A DNA stretch of 64,000 nt from Actinomadura barringtoniae (GCF_017573505.1 NZ_JAGEOJ010000014.1:1-64000); one strand, 5' to 3'; counted from the first letter of the stretch, positions 18,192-26,161 are shown. The notes: generated from the sequence alone by a model not told the origin. A program made the numbers and translations.

Positions 18192-19970
18192 ATGCCCAGG
18201 GACAAGAAGAAGTCGGCCTTCCTCTCCAAGAAGAAGAAGCCCACGCGCAAGCCGCCGACGCGCGTGGTCGTGCGCGGCGCACAGACCGGCCGCAAGGCCG
18301 CCCCGGCCGACACCGCGACACGGCCTGCCGAACGAGCCCCGGCGCAACGGGCTCCGGCGCAGCGGACCCCGGCACAGCGGACCCCGGCGCGGGCTCAGGC
18401 ACTGACCCCGGCGCTGACCCGTGCCTTCAGCCCCGCCGTGCCGAGCCGGGCGCGGACGCCTGCCGAAGACCTGACCGGCCAGGCCAAGTCGTTCCTCGCC
18501 CACCAGCGCGCACTCAAGACGGCGGAGGAACCGGCGCGGCAGGTCGTTCCGGCTCGCGACGCCCCGCCCGTGCTGGTGGAGCCGGTGCTCGCGCCGGTGC
18601 TGCCGCCGGTCCCGGGGGACGGGGTCAAGACCAAGCGGCAGATGTTGACCATCTCCGCCGCCGGCACCGACGAGGCCCTGGTGAGGCAGGGCGTGGAGGC
18701 CAACAAGGCCGCCCTGAAGCGGATCTACGAGGCGTTCTACGACCAGGCGGACGGCAGCCGGCTGAGCGGCCAGGACCGCCTGGACCGGATCTACAACATG
18801 ATGGGCGAGGGCACGGCGGAGTACGTCCAGACCCCCGTGACCGATGAGGAGTTCGGCGACTTCCTCAAACTGCGGCCCGACATCTTCATCCAGGCCCAGG
18901 AATCCGATTTCCCGAAGAACGCCACACGGGAGCAGCGCGAGCAGGTGCTCCGGGAGGCGGTCCAGGAGGGTGACTACTTCCACGTTCACAACGTGAGCAA
19001 GCTGTACACCAAGGCCCATCCGAGCGGCGACCGCGCCGCGGGCCTGGGCAAGCTGGCCAGGCGCATCGTCGTCAACGTCAAGACGCAGGAGGCGGGGCTC
19101 AAGGTGGCCGGGAAGATGGCCGCCCTGATGGACGATCCGCTCGTCTCGCCGAACATGCGCCAGTTCAAGATCTATCTCAGCAAGGAGGTGCCGACCGGCG
19201 AGACCACGGTCAAGCACGACAAGCTGGTGATCTACTACCAGCTGCCGCCGGGGACGGGGGACACCACCAGCGACCCCGTCGGCGACAAGATCGTGGCGGC
19301 GGTCGGCGAGGCGGTCGGCGAGGAGGAGATGGGCTCCGATCTCGCGCCGTACTACGCCCGGCTGGGCCCGGGGGTCGCCTGGGCCGAGGAGCCGAAGTAC
19401 TTCGTCGGGGAGCTCGACAACAGCTTCACCGAGTCCCGGGCGGAGGTCATCTCGAACGTCATCAACGACAACGACACCGTCCCCACCCTCGCGGGCTTCC
19501 TGGACAAGGTCACCGCGGCGCTCAGGGGCAAGTTCATCGACCCCGCCCAGCCGCACCGTCACCTCCCGGGCGCGAAGTCCCTCGAACAGGTCAGGGCGGA
19601 GAAGGAGGCGGCCAGGCTGGAGGCGGAGCGGGTCGCGCAGGAGGCCGCCGCCAGGGAGGCCGAGCGGGTCAAGGTGGCCACCGCCCAGTTCGAAGTGGCG
19701 GAGGCGCAGATCGCGCAACGCTTCCAACCGAGCTACCAGAGCGCCCTCTCGAGGTACCAGCAAGCCGTCGAGCAGGCCGACCGGCGCAGGCAGGCGGCGA
19801 TCGAGAACTCCACGGTGAGCCAGCGGCAACGGAGCCTCTGGCAGCAGCGGGAGGAGACGATGCAGGAACTGGAGGATTCGCAGATCAGTCGGTACGAGGC
19901 CGATGTTCGGTCGATCGCCGACCGTTACCAGCGCGAGCTCGCCGCCGTGCGGCAGCAGCTGAACATCTGA
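18192..19970 (+). CDS. HopA1-effector-like protein 2, paralog of the upstream gene
   Basis: 592 aa, ATG start 13 nt after the preceding stop. It repeats the upstream plan in shorter form: a K/R- and AP-rich N-terminus (~1-90), the shared segment LTGQAKSFLAHQRALK (~95-110), then a HopA1-like core from GVKTKRQ (~143) to ~460, containing NIYNMMGEGTAEYVQT, identical in both proteins, and YFHVHNVSKLY, RRIVVNVKTQEAG, HDKLVIYYQLPPG, SFTESRAEVISNVI and FIDPAQPHRHLPGAKSLEQV. The C-terminal ~130 residues are Glu/Arg/Gln-rich and look coiled coil. It lacks the polyproline runs of its paralog. The two genes probably arose by tandem duplication and diverged mainly outside the core. Function unknown; position suggests a second substrate of the Tc-like channel. 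Confidence 0.7.
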   Translation: MPRDKKKSAFLSKKKKPTRKPPTRVVVRGAQTGRKAAPADTATRPAERAPAQRAPAQRTPAQRTPARAQALTPALTRAFSPAVPSRARTPAEDLTGQAKSFLAHQRALKTAEEPARQVVPARDAPPVLVEPVLAPVLPPVPGDGVKTKRQMLTISAAGTDEALVRQGVEANKAALKRIYEAFYDQADGSRLSGQDRLDRIYNMMGEGTAEYVQTPVTDEEFGDFLKLRPDIFIQAQESDFPKNATREQREQVLREAVQEGDYFHVHNVSKLYTKAHPSGDRAAGLGKLARRIVVNVKTQEAGLKVAGKMAALMDDPLVSPNMRQFKIYLSKEVPTGETTVKHDKLVIYYQLPPGTGDTTSDPVGDKIVAAVGEAVGEEEMGSDLAPYYARLGPGVAWAEEPKYFVGELDNSFTESRAEVISNVINDNDTVPTLAGFLDKVTAALRGKFIDPAQPHRHLPGAKSLEQVRAEKEAARLEAERVAQEAAAREAERVKVATAQFEVAEAQIAQRFQPSYQSALSRYQQAVEQADRRRQAAIENSTVSQRQRSLWQQREETMQELEDSQISRYEADVRSIADRYQRELAAVRQQLNI

Positions 19971-19989
19971 GCCGAGCATCTGAGCCGAC
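19964..19989. repeat. 13-bp tandem duplication spanning a stop codon
   Basis: CATCTGAGCCGAG at 19964-19976 is followed by CATCTGAGCCGAC at 19977-19989. The first copy contains the last codons and TGA of the HopA1-like gene 2, the second lies just outside it. One of several gene-end duplications in this window. Confidence 0.9.
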
Positions 19990-20190
19990 CCTTTGACCTC
20001 AACCTTGGTCGAGTTCCCAGCGTGATTCATTGATCGACTTCGCGGCCGGCGGGTCGATGGGCGCGCGCTATCTGCACGGGCAGATCATGACGATTCCCGA
20101 ATTCACCTTTCCCTGGTGACCAAGGCGGTGGAGGAGGGGGACGGCGACAAGGGTTATTCGAGTCTCGTCGAGCATTTCACCCCGACTGAC

Positions 20191-20196
20191 TAGAGT
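20191..20196 (+). promoter_or_regulatory. Candidate -10 element of efeO
   Basis: TAGAGT at 20191-20196 would place transcription start near 20203. This excludes the GTG at 20197 as a start and favours ATG 20209 or, better, GTG 20221, which has GGGGGGA just upstream. No clear iron-box (IdeR/DtxR-type) palindrome was found nearby. Confidence 0.4.
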
Positions 20197-20220
20197 GTGG
20201 CGTCGCCGATGGGGGGATTT

Positions 20221-21327
20221 GTGAGGAGCTCGACAGGCCTGGTCGTCCTTGTGGGCGGTGCGGTGCTGCTGCTCGCCGGGGCCGGGGACGCCGCCACGGC
20301 GCCGCGCCCGGCCGCCGCCGCGCCGATGATCCAGGCCGCGGTGGGCGCGTGCGGGACCGGCTGGGCCCAGCCGCACGCGGGCCCGCAGACCCTCGTTGTG
20401 CACAACGGCGGCAGCACGGTCGCCGAGATCAGCCTGCTGAACGCCTCGGGCGGCGTGCTCGGGGAGCTCGAGGGGATCGGCCCGGGCACGTCCAGGTCCC
20501 TGCGGGTGACGCTGGGCGCCGGAACGTACTCCTTCCGCTGCGCGGACGAGGGCGCGGGCGACCCGGTCACCGGGCCGCGCACCCGGATCGGCGGCACGGA
20601 GGCGAGCGGCCCCGCGATCGTCCCGGTGACGGAGAACGAGCTCTACGGGCCGACCCAGAAGTACCGCGCGTACGTGGAGGACGGGCTCAAGCGGCTCATC
20701 GCGCAGACCGGCACCCTGACCAGCGCGATCGACGGCGGCGACCTCGGGGCCGCGCGCGCCGCGTGGACGCCCGCGCACATGTCCTATGAACGGCTGGGCG
20801 CCGCGTACGGCACGTTCGGCGACCTGGACGAGGCGATCAACGGGTCCGACAGCGGCTTCCACCGGCTGGAGCGCGGGCTGTGGCACGGCGAGGACGCCGC
20901 CGCGCTCAAGGGGCCCGCCGACCAGCTGGGCAAGGACGTGCGGGCGCTCAGGGGCCAGTTCGCCGACGAACGTACCGACCCCGCCGACCTGCCGCTGCGC
21001 GCGCACGAGATCCTCGAGGACACGCTGCGGTTCCAGCTGACCGGCAAGGTCGACTTCGGCAGCCACACCGACCTGCGATCGGTCGCCGCCAACCTGGAGG
21101 GCACGCGTGAGGCGGTGGACGTGCTGCGGCCCGTGCTGAAGAACCGGTTCGCCGGCCTCGCCGAGGTGGACGACTGGATGGACCGGCTGGACAAGCAGCT
21201 GAAGGGACGCTCGTCGCTCGGCGACCTGTCCCGTGAGGAGCGCGAACGGTTGGACGGAACGGTCGGGAAGCTGGTCGAGCTGCTGGCCTCGGTGGCCACC
21301 ATCGCCGAGCCGAGGCGGACGTCATGA
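20221..21327 (+). CDS. efeO: EfeO-type iron uptake protein (cupredoxin-like plus M75/imelysin domain)
   Basis: 368 aa from GTG 20221 (GGGGGGA four bases upstream). This start gives a clean signal peptide, MRSSTGLVVLVGGAVLLLAG, ending near AATA. A small cupredoxin-like domain (~residues 40-110) precedes an all-helical M75 domain with the HxxE motif HRLE at ~214 and YERLGAAYG before it. EfeO is the periplasmic or extracellular component of the EfeUOB ferrous iron or heme-iron uptake system. Its stop overlaps the ATG of efeB (ATGA), so the two are translationally coupled. The permease gene efeU is not next to them here. Confidence 0.88.
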   Translation: MRSSTGLVVLVGGAVLLLAGAGDAATAPRPAAAAPMIQAAVGACGTGWAQPHAGPQTLVVHNGGSTVAEISLLNASGGVLGELEGIGPGTSRSLRVTLGAGTYSFRCADEGAGDPVTGPRTRIGGTEASGPAIVPVTENELYGPTQKYRAYVEDGLKRLIAQTGTLTSAIDGGDLGAARAAWTPAHMSYERLGAAYGTFGDLDEAINGSDSGFHRLERGLWHGEDAAALKGPADQLGKDVRALRGQFADERTDPADLPLRAHEILEDTLRFQLTGKVDFGSHTDLRSVAANLEGTREAVDVLRPVLKNRFAGLAEVDDWMDRLDKQLKGRSSLGDLSREERERLDGTVGKLVELLASVATIAEPRRTS

Positions 21328-22550
21328 CCGACCGCCGATCGTTCCTGCGCGGCGCGCTCGTGGCCGGGGCCGCCGGGGTCGTCGCCGGACCCGGAGCGGC
21401 GGGTGCGGCCGGCGCGGCCGGAGCCGTGGGCGAGGCTCAGGCCGAAGGGGTCAAGGCGCGGGCGTTCCATGGCGCGCACCAGGCCGGAATCCTGGAGCAG
21501 CCGGGGCGGCGGACGCTCGTCGCCTCGTTCGACGTCCTCGCCTCGGGCCGCTCCGAGCTGGTCGAGATGTTCCGTACGCTCACCGCCCGGGGCCGCGCGC
21601 TGACCAGCGGGGGAGCACCCCAGGAGGCCGGGATCGCGGCGCCGCCGGCAGACTCCGGCGTGCTCGGCCCCGACATCCCGGGCGGCGGCCTGACGCTCAC
21701 GGCCGGTGTCGGCGCCTCGCTGTTCGACGGCCGGTACGGGCTGGCCGGGCGTAAGCCGCCGGGGCTGACGCAGATGCGCACGTTCCCCAACGACGACCTC
21801 GACCCGGACTGGTGTCACGGCGACCTCAGCGTCCAGCTGACCGCCGACAACGAGGACACCGTCGTGCACGCGCTGCGCGACCTGACGCGCCACCTGCGCG
21901 GCGCCGCGCAGCCCAGGTGGCGGATCAGCGGCTTCTCCAGCCCGCCCCGCCCGGGCGGCACGCCCCGCAACCTCATGGGCTTCAGGGACGGCATCTCCAA
22001 CCCCGACGCGGCCGACGCCGCCGCGATGAACAAGCTGGTCTGGCTGGACGGGAGCGGCGGGCAGGACTGGACGGCCGGCGGCTCGTACCAGGTGATCCGG
22101 CTGATCAGGATGCTGGTGGAGTTCTGGGACCGGGTCGGCCTGCCCGAGCAGGAGCAGATGTTCGGCCGCAGCCGCGACACCGGCGCGCCGCTCGACGGCG
22201 CCCACGAGCAGGACGTGCCGCGCTACGCCGAGGACCCGGTCGGCAAGGTCATCCCGTTGACCAGCCACATCAGGCGCGCCAACCCGCGCACCCCGCAGAG
22301 CGAGGGCGGCCGGATCCTGCGCCGCGCGTTCAACTACGACCGGGGCATGGACGAGGCGGGCAACCTCGACATGGGCCTCATCTTCAGCTGCTACCAGCGG
22401 GATGTGCGCGGCCAGTTCGAGGCGATCCAGGACCGGCTGAAGGACGAGCCGCTCGTCGACTACATCAGCCCGTTCGGCGGCGGTTACTTCCTGGTGCTGC
22501 CGGGGGTACGCGACGACCAGGACTTCTTTGGGAAGGCTCTCCTAACTTAA
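21324..22550 (+). CDS. efeB: EfeB, Tat-exported DyP-type heme peroxidase/deferrochelatase
   Basis: 408 aa. The N-terminus MTDRRSFLRGALVAGAAG is a twin-arginine signal followed by an Ala/Gly-rich hydrophobic stretch, so the protein should be exported folded with heme. The DyP signature GxxDG is present as GFRDGISNP (~residues 218-226), and the proximal heme histidine lies in SHIRRANPR (~315). The C-terminal LVDYISPFGGGYF is typical of EfeB. In the EfeUOB system, EfeB oxidises ferrous iron or strips iron from heme outside the membrane and hands iron to EfeO/EfeU. The ATGA overlap with efeO supports a bicistronic unit. Confidence 0.92.
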   Translation: MTDRRSFLRGALVAGAAGVVAGPGAAGAAGAAGAVGEAQAEGVKARAFHGAHQAGILEQPGRRTLVASFDVLASGRSELVEMFRTLTARGRALTSGGAPQEAGIAAPPADSGVLGPDIPGGGLTLTAGVGASLFDGRYGLAGRKPPGLTQMRTFPNDDLDPDWCHGDLSVQLTADNEDTVVHALRDLTRHLRGAAQPRWRISGFSSPPRPGGTPRNLMGFRDGISNPDAADAAAMNKLVWLDGSGGQDWTAGGSYQVIRLIRMLVEFWDRVGLPEQEQMFGRSRDTGAPLDGAHEQDVPRYAEDPVGKVIPLTSHIRRANPRTPQSEGGRILRRAFNYDRGMDEAGNLDMGLIFSCYQRDVRGQFEAIQDRLKDEPLVDYISPFGGGYFLVLPGVRDDQDFFGKALLT

Positions 22551-22568
22551 TTAGAGGTGCTAAAGAGT

Positions 22569-22612
22569 GTTCACCTTCCCGTCACTTTTCGCCGTGGTCG
22601 TCGTTTACCCCT
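22569..22612 (+). promoter_or_regulatory. PHO-box-like direct repeats (PhoP site) upstream of a phospholipase gene
   Basis: GTTCACCTTCC at 22569-22579 is followed in exact 11-nt register by CGTCACTTTTC at 22580-22590, and a further in-phase GTTTACC starts at 22603. Actinomycete PhoP binds 11-nt direct repeats close to GTTCACC. The site lies about 50-90 bp before a phosphoesterase, a natural PhoP target. Confidence 0.6.
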
Positions 22613-22661
22613 TCCGGTTGGATCTTTCCGGACGCGCCCTAAGGGGCGATGAGGGGGGAAC

Positions 22662-24308
22662 GTGGAGAGGCGCAGTATGAAGTGGACAACGCCGTTGAAG
22701 TGGACGGGGCGGAGCCGCGCGATCGCGGCGGCCTCGGTGGTGGCGGCCGGAGCGCTCGCCGCAGCGGCCATCCCGAGCTGGGGCGGCGGCGGTAGCGAGG
22801 GCGTCTCGCTCATCGCCGCGTACACGCCGACCTCGACCGCGACGCCCATCAAGCACGTCGTGGTCATCTTCGGCGAGAACATCTCCTACGACCACTACTT
22901 CGCGACCTACCCGAAGGCCGCCAACACCGACGGGACCACGTTCAAGGCGGCGCACCACACGCCGCGCGCGAACGGGCTCAGCAAGAAGCTGCTGAAGCAC
23001 AACCCGAACCAGTACAACCCGGCGCGGCTGACCCACGAGCAGGCCCTCACCTGCGACCAGGACCACTCGTACGCGCACGAGCAGAAGGCCGTCAACGCCG
23101 GCAAGATGGACAAGTTCGTCGAGAACACCGGGCGCGACAAGTGCACGGGCCAGCCGGTCATCTACGGGGCCCCCGGCCTCGTCATGGACTACTACGACGG
23201 CAACACCGTCACCGGCATGTGGAACTACGCCCAGCACTACGCGATGAGCGACAACTCCTGGGACACCATCTTCGGCCCGTCCTCGCCCGGCGCCATCAAC
23301 CTGGTGTCCGGCCAGACGCACGGCATCTACGCGGTCGACCCGGTCACCCACAAGAAGGTCACCGACCCGACGGTGGTGCAGTCGCCCGACAAGGACGGCG
23401 TCGGGACGATGATCAACGACCCGCAGCCGGCCTTCGACGACTGCTCGGCGCAGAACCACACCGCCAAGAACAACCTCGGCGTGCTCACCGGCAAGAACGT
23501 CGGTGACCTGCTGAACGCCAAGCGCGTCACGTGGGGCTGGTTCCAGGGCGGCTTCCGGCCGACCGGGCAGCAGAACGGCTACGCGGTCTGCGGCGCGGCC
23601 CACACCAACGTCGGCGGGAACTCGGTCACCGACTACATCCCGCACCACGAGCCGTTCCAGTACTACAAGTCGACGGCGAACGAGAAGCACCTGCCGCCGT
23701 CCTCGACCGCCGCGATCGGCTCGACCGACCAGGCCAACCACCAGTACGACCTGACCGACTTCGACTCGGCGCTGTCGGCGGGCAGGCTGCCCGCGGTCAG
23801 CTTCCTCAAGGCCGGCGCGTATCAGGACGGCCACGCGGGCTACTCCGACCCGCTGGACGAGCAGGCGTTCGTCGCGAACTACGTGAACAAGCTGCAGAAG
23901 TCGCCGGAGTGGAAGTCGACCGCGGTCGTCCTCGCCTACGACGACTCCGACGGCTGGTACGACCACGCCAAGCCCAAGATCACCAACGGCTCGGCGGACG
24001 CGGCCGTGGACGACTCGGCGCTGTGCGGCAAGGCCAAGGCGGCGGGCGGCTACCAGGACCGCTGCGGTCCGAGCCAGCGGCTGCCGATGATCGTCATCTC
24101 GCCGTACTCCAAGGTCAACCACGTCGACCACCACTACCAGGAGCAGACCTCGGTGCTGTCGTTCATCGAGAGCAACTGGCGGCTCGGCCGGATCGGCGAC
24201 GCCTCGTTCGACGTGCGCGGCGGCGACCTGTCCCGGCTGTTCGACTTCCGGCGCCCGCGCGCGGGCAAGCTGATCCTCGACCCGAAGACCGGCGCCCCTT
24301 CCTCCTAG
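22662..24308 (+). CDS. Secreted phosphoesterase family protein (phospholipase C/acid phosphatase type)
   Basis: 548 aa from GTG 22662; ATG 22677 with GAGAGG six bases upstream is an equally good start. The N-terminus has a positively charged segment and the hydrophobic IAAASVVAAGALAAAAI, a signal peptide. The mature protein starts with HVVVIFGENISYDHYFATYP, the metal-binding signature of the PF04185 phosphoesterase family; later motifs include DNSWDTIFGPSSPGAINL, DSDGWYDHA and RLPMIVISPYSKVNHVDH, ligands of the di-metal alkaline-phosphatase fold. Members hydrolyse phospholipids or phosphomonoesters outside the cell. A PHO-box-like promoter suggests induction by phosphate limitation. A second, distinct member of the family lies at 33754-34965. 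Confidence 0.85.
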   Translation: MERRSMKWTTPLKWTGRSRAIAAASVVAAGALAAAAIPSWGGGGSEGVSLIAAYTPTSTATPIKHVVVIFGENISYDHYFATYPKAANTDGTTFKAAHHTPRANGLSKKLLKHNPNQYNPARLTHEQALTCDQDHSYAHEQKAVNAGKMDKFVENTGRDKCTGQPVIYGAPGLVMDYYDGNTVTGMWNYAQHYAMSDNSWDTIFGPSSPGAINLVSGQTHGIYAVDPVTHKKVTDPTVVQSPDKDGVGTMINDPQPAFDDCSAQNHTAKNNLGVLTGKNVGDLLNAKRVTWGWFQGGFRPTGQQNGYAVCGAAHTNVGGNSVTDYIPHHEPFQYYKSTANEKHLPPSSTAAIGSTDQANHQYDLTDFDSALSAGRLPAVSFLKAGAYQDGHAGYSDPLDEQAFVANYVNKLQKSPEWKSTAVVLAYDDSDGWYDHAKPKITNGSADAAVDDSALCGKAKAAGGYQDRCGPSQRLPMIVISPYSKVNHVDHHYQEQTSVLSFIESNWRLGRIGDASFDVRGGDLSRLFDFRRPRAGKLILDPKTGAPSS

Positions 24309-24480
24309 AGAGGCGCCTCAGTCCTGGAGCGGCGCGTTCCTGGAACGGGCGCTCCTAGAACCGGGCGCTCCTAGACCGGCGCGCTCCTTGGACGGGGCGC
24401 TCCTAGAACGGCGCGCTCCTAGGACGGGGCGCTCCTAGAACGGCGCGCTCCTAGAACGGCGTGCTCCTAGGACGGCGCGC
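24303..24480. repeat. 16-bp tandem repeat array, 11 copies, seeded at a gene stop codon
   Basis: TCCTAGAACGGCGCGC-type units start at 24303, 24322, 24338, 24353, 24369, 24385, 24401, 24417, 24433, 24449 and 24465, with a spacing of 16 in nearly all. The first unit holds the last codon and TAG stop of the phosphoesterase gene. Units differ at a few positions, so the array is not brand new. Confidence 0.92.
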
Positions 24481-24497
24481 TTTCCCAGAGCGGTCAG

Positions 24498-24532
24498 AAA
24501 CCGTACCCGGGCCATCGGCCCGGGTACGGTTT
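24498..24532 (+). terminator. Perfect 16-bp hairpin ending four bases before the NAD kinase start
   Basis: AAACCGTACCCGGGCC (24498-24513), loop ATC, then GGCCCGGGTACGGTTT (24517-24532). The A/T ends make it an intrinsic-terminator-like structure for the upstream phosphoesterase transcript. The 3' arm also contains TACGGT (24525-24530), positioned as the -10 of a leaderless nadK promoter. Confidence 0.8.
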
Positions 24533-24536
24533 TCGT

Positions 24537-25409
24537 ATGGGAATGGTGGACACCGTCGGGCTGATCCTGCACCCGCAGCGCGACTCCAAGGTCGCCGTCG
24601 AGACGATCGTCGGCTGGGCGGCCGGGCGGGGCGGCCAGGTGCTCGGGCTGCCCGAGGAGATCGGCCGGATCGACTGCAGCGCCGTGGCCGTCGGGCCCGA
24701 GGTGCTGGCCTCCAAGTCCGACCTGCTGGTCAGCCTGGGCGGCGACGGAACGATGCTGCGCTGCATGCGGATGGCGCGCGGCCGGACCACGCCGGTGCTC
24801 GGCGTCAACCTCGGCCGCCTGGGCTTCCTCGCCGAGATCGACGTGGACCAGCTGCAGGGCGCGCTGACCAGCATCGACCAGCACCGCTACCAGGTCGAGC
24901 CGCGGATGGCGGTCACGGCCAGGCTGCCCGACGGGCGGGAGCTCACCGCGTTCAACGACATCTCGGTGGTGCGCATCCCCGGCGACGGCCTCGCCGCCAT
25001 CGAGGTCCTGGTCGAGGGCTGCCCGTTCGTGCGCTACACCGCCGACGCGGTCATCGTGGCGACCTCGACCGGCTCGACCGCCTACAGCTTCTCGGCGGGC
25101 GGGCCGATCGTGTCGCCGACGGTCGAGGGCTACCTGGTCGTCCCGGCCGCCGCGCACTCCTCGTTCAACCGGGCCATCATGCTGTCGGCGAGCGAGGCCG
25201 TGACGCTGTCGCTGCTGCCGACCTGCGGCGAGCTGGCCGTCGAGGTGGACGGCATCGTCGAGGCCCGGCTGACCTCCGGCGACCGCCTGGAGGTCACCGC
25301 GAGCCGCGCGGCGGCCCAGGTCGTCCGGCTCGGCGAGACCACCTTCTACGAACGGGCCCGCCGCAAGCTGCGCGTCAGCGGCAGCGCCGAAGCCGACGGC
25401 ATGCCGTGA
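24537..25409 (+). CDS. nadK: NAD(+) kinase
   Basis: 290 aa, ATG start with no Shine-Dalgarno. TACGGT six bases upstream suggests a leaderless message; ATG 24543 is an alternative. The ATP/NAD-kinase signature GGDGT occurs in SLGGDGTMLRCMRMA (~residues 66-80), followed by NLGRLGFLAEID, FNDISVVR and the NAD-binding STGSTAYSFSAGGPIVSP. It phosphorylates NAD to NADP in the cytosol. In many actinobacteria nadK sits between tlyA and recN; here it stands alone, so this may be a second copy (inference). Confidence 0.93.
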   Translation: MGMVDTVGLILHPQRDSKVAVETIVGWAAGRGGQVLGLPEEIGRIDCSAVAVGPEVLASKSDLLVSLGGDGTMLRCMRMARGRTTPVLGVNLGRLGFLAEIDVDQLQGALTSIDQHRYQVEPRMAVTARLPDGRELTAFNDISVVRIPGDGLAAIEVLVEGCPFVRYTADAVIVATSTGSTAYSFSAGGPIVSPTVEGYLVVPAAAHSSFNRAIMLSASEAVTLSLLPTCGELAVEVDGIVEARLTSGDRLEVTASRAAAQVVRLGETTFYERARRKLRVSGSAEADGMP

Positions 25410-25460
25410 TCGCTTGATCGGGAGTGACCGCTTGATCAGGCGTGTCAGGCGTGATCAGGC
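25405..25460. repeat. Short degenerate repeats spanning both stop codons of a convergent pair
   Basis: GTGATCGCTTGATCGGGA, GTGACCGCTTGATCAGGC, a partial GTGTCAGGC and GTGATCAGGC lie head to tail. The first contains the TGA of nadK, the last contains the stop (TCA on the plus strand, 25455-25457) of the convergent SDR gene. Confidence 0.75.
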
Positions 25461-26120
25461 GACGGTGAAGCCGCCGTCCACGGGCAGGATCGTGCCGGTC
25501 ACGTACGAGGCGTTCACCAGGTAGGAGATCGCCTCCGCCACGTCTTCGGCCTGCCCGACCCGCTTCACCGGCAGGGTCTCGGCCGTTCCGGTGAACTGGG
25601 CCTGCCTCTGGTCCTCGGGCAGGAACGACCACCACGGGGTGTCCACGACGCCGGGGGACACCACGTTCACCCGTACGGGCGACAGCTCGGCGGCCAGCGG
25701 CGACGCCATCCGCTCCAGTGCGCCGTTGGCGCCCGCGAGCGCGGCCGTGCCGGGCAGCGCCGCCCGCGCGGTGGCCGCCGAGATCATCGTGATCGAGCCG
25801 GTCACCCGCGCGTGCCTGATCGCCACGAGGTAGCCGAAGACCTTGCCGAACGCGGTGCGGACGCCCTCGGAGGGCGTGTCCTTCACCGGCCCCATCCCGG
25901 CCGGGCCGGGGCTGAACGCCAGCACCAGGTGGTCGAACTCGCCGAGGCCGTCGAAGAACTCCTTCACCTGCGCCTCGTCCGTGCCGTCCACGATTTCGGA
26001 GGGCACCTTCACGGTCGCCGGGCGCCGGCCGGTCACCACGACGTCGGCGCCCTCGGCGGCCAGCCGCTCGGCCGCCGCCAGCCCGATCCCGGACGTGCCG
26101 CCCATCACTACAACGCGCAT
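25455..26120 (-). CDS. SDR-family Rossmann protein lacking the catalytic Tyr/Lys
   Basis: 221 aa; ATG with AGAGGAG eight bases upstream. N-terminal VVVMGGTSGIGLAAAERLAA is a classical SDR nucleotide-binding motif (TGxxxGIG), and VNVVSPGVVDTP plus YLVNASYVTGTILPVDGGF fit the SDR C-terminal half. At the active site the usual YxxxK reads LAGAN (in AALAGANGALERM), so Tyr and Lys appear replaced by Leu and Asn; Ser is still present in MISAATA. It may be a non-catalytic or altered-chemistry member. Divergently transcribed from a TetR gene with a palindromic operator between them, so probably under that regulator. Confidence 0.85.
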   Translation of the reverse strand: MRVVVMGGTSGIGLAAAERLAAEGADVVVTGRRPATVKVPSEIVDGTDEAQVKEFFDGLGEFDHLVLAFSPGPAGMGPVKDTPSEGVRTAFGKVFGYLVAIRHARVTGSITMISAATARAALPGTAALAGANGALERMASPLAAELSPVRVNVVSPGVVDTPWWSFLPEDQRQAQFTGTAETLPVKRVGQAEDVAEAISYLVNASYVTGTILPVDGGFTVA

Positions 26121-26161
26121 GTCGCGCTCCTCTGGGGTTCGTTTCTCGGCAGATCTTTTCT

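Noticed and set aside
22541..22557. CCTAACTTAATTAGAGG considered as an iron-regulator (IdeR/DtxR) box.
   Set aside because: It overlaps the efeB stop, downstream of the iron genes, and has the half-sites in the wrong order for the TTAGG...CCTAA consensus.
24303..24480. Regular 16-bp repeats considered as a CRISPR array.
   Set aside because: There are no unique spacers between units, units are contiguous, and no cas genes are nearby.
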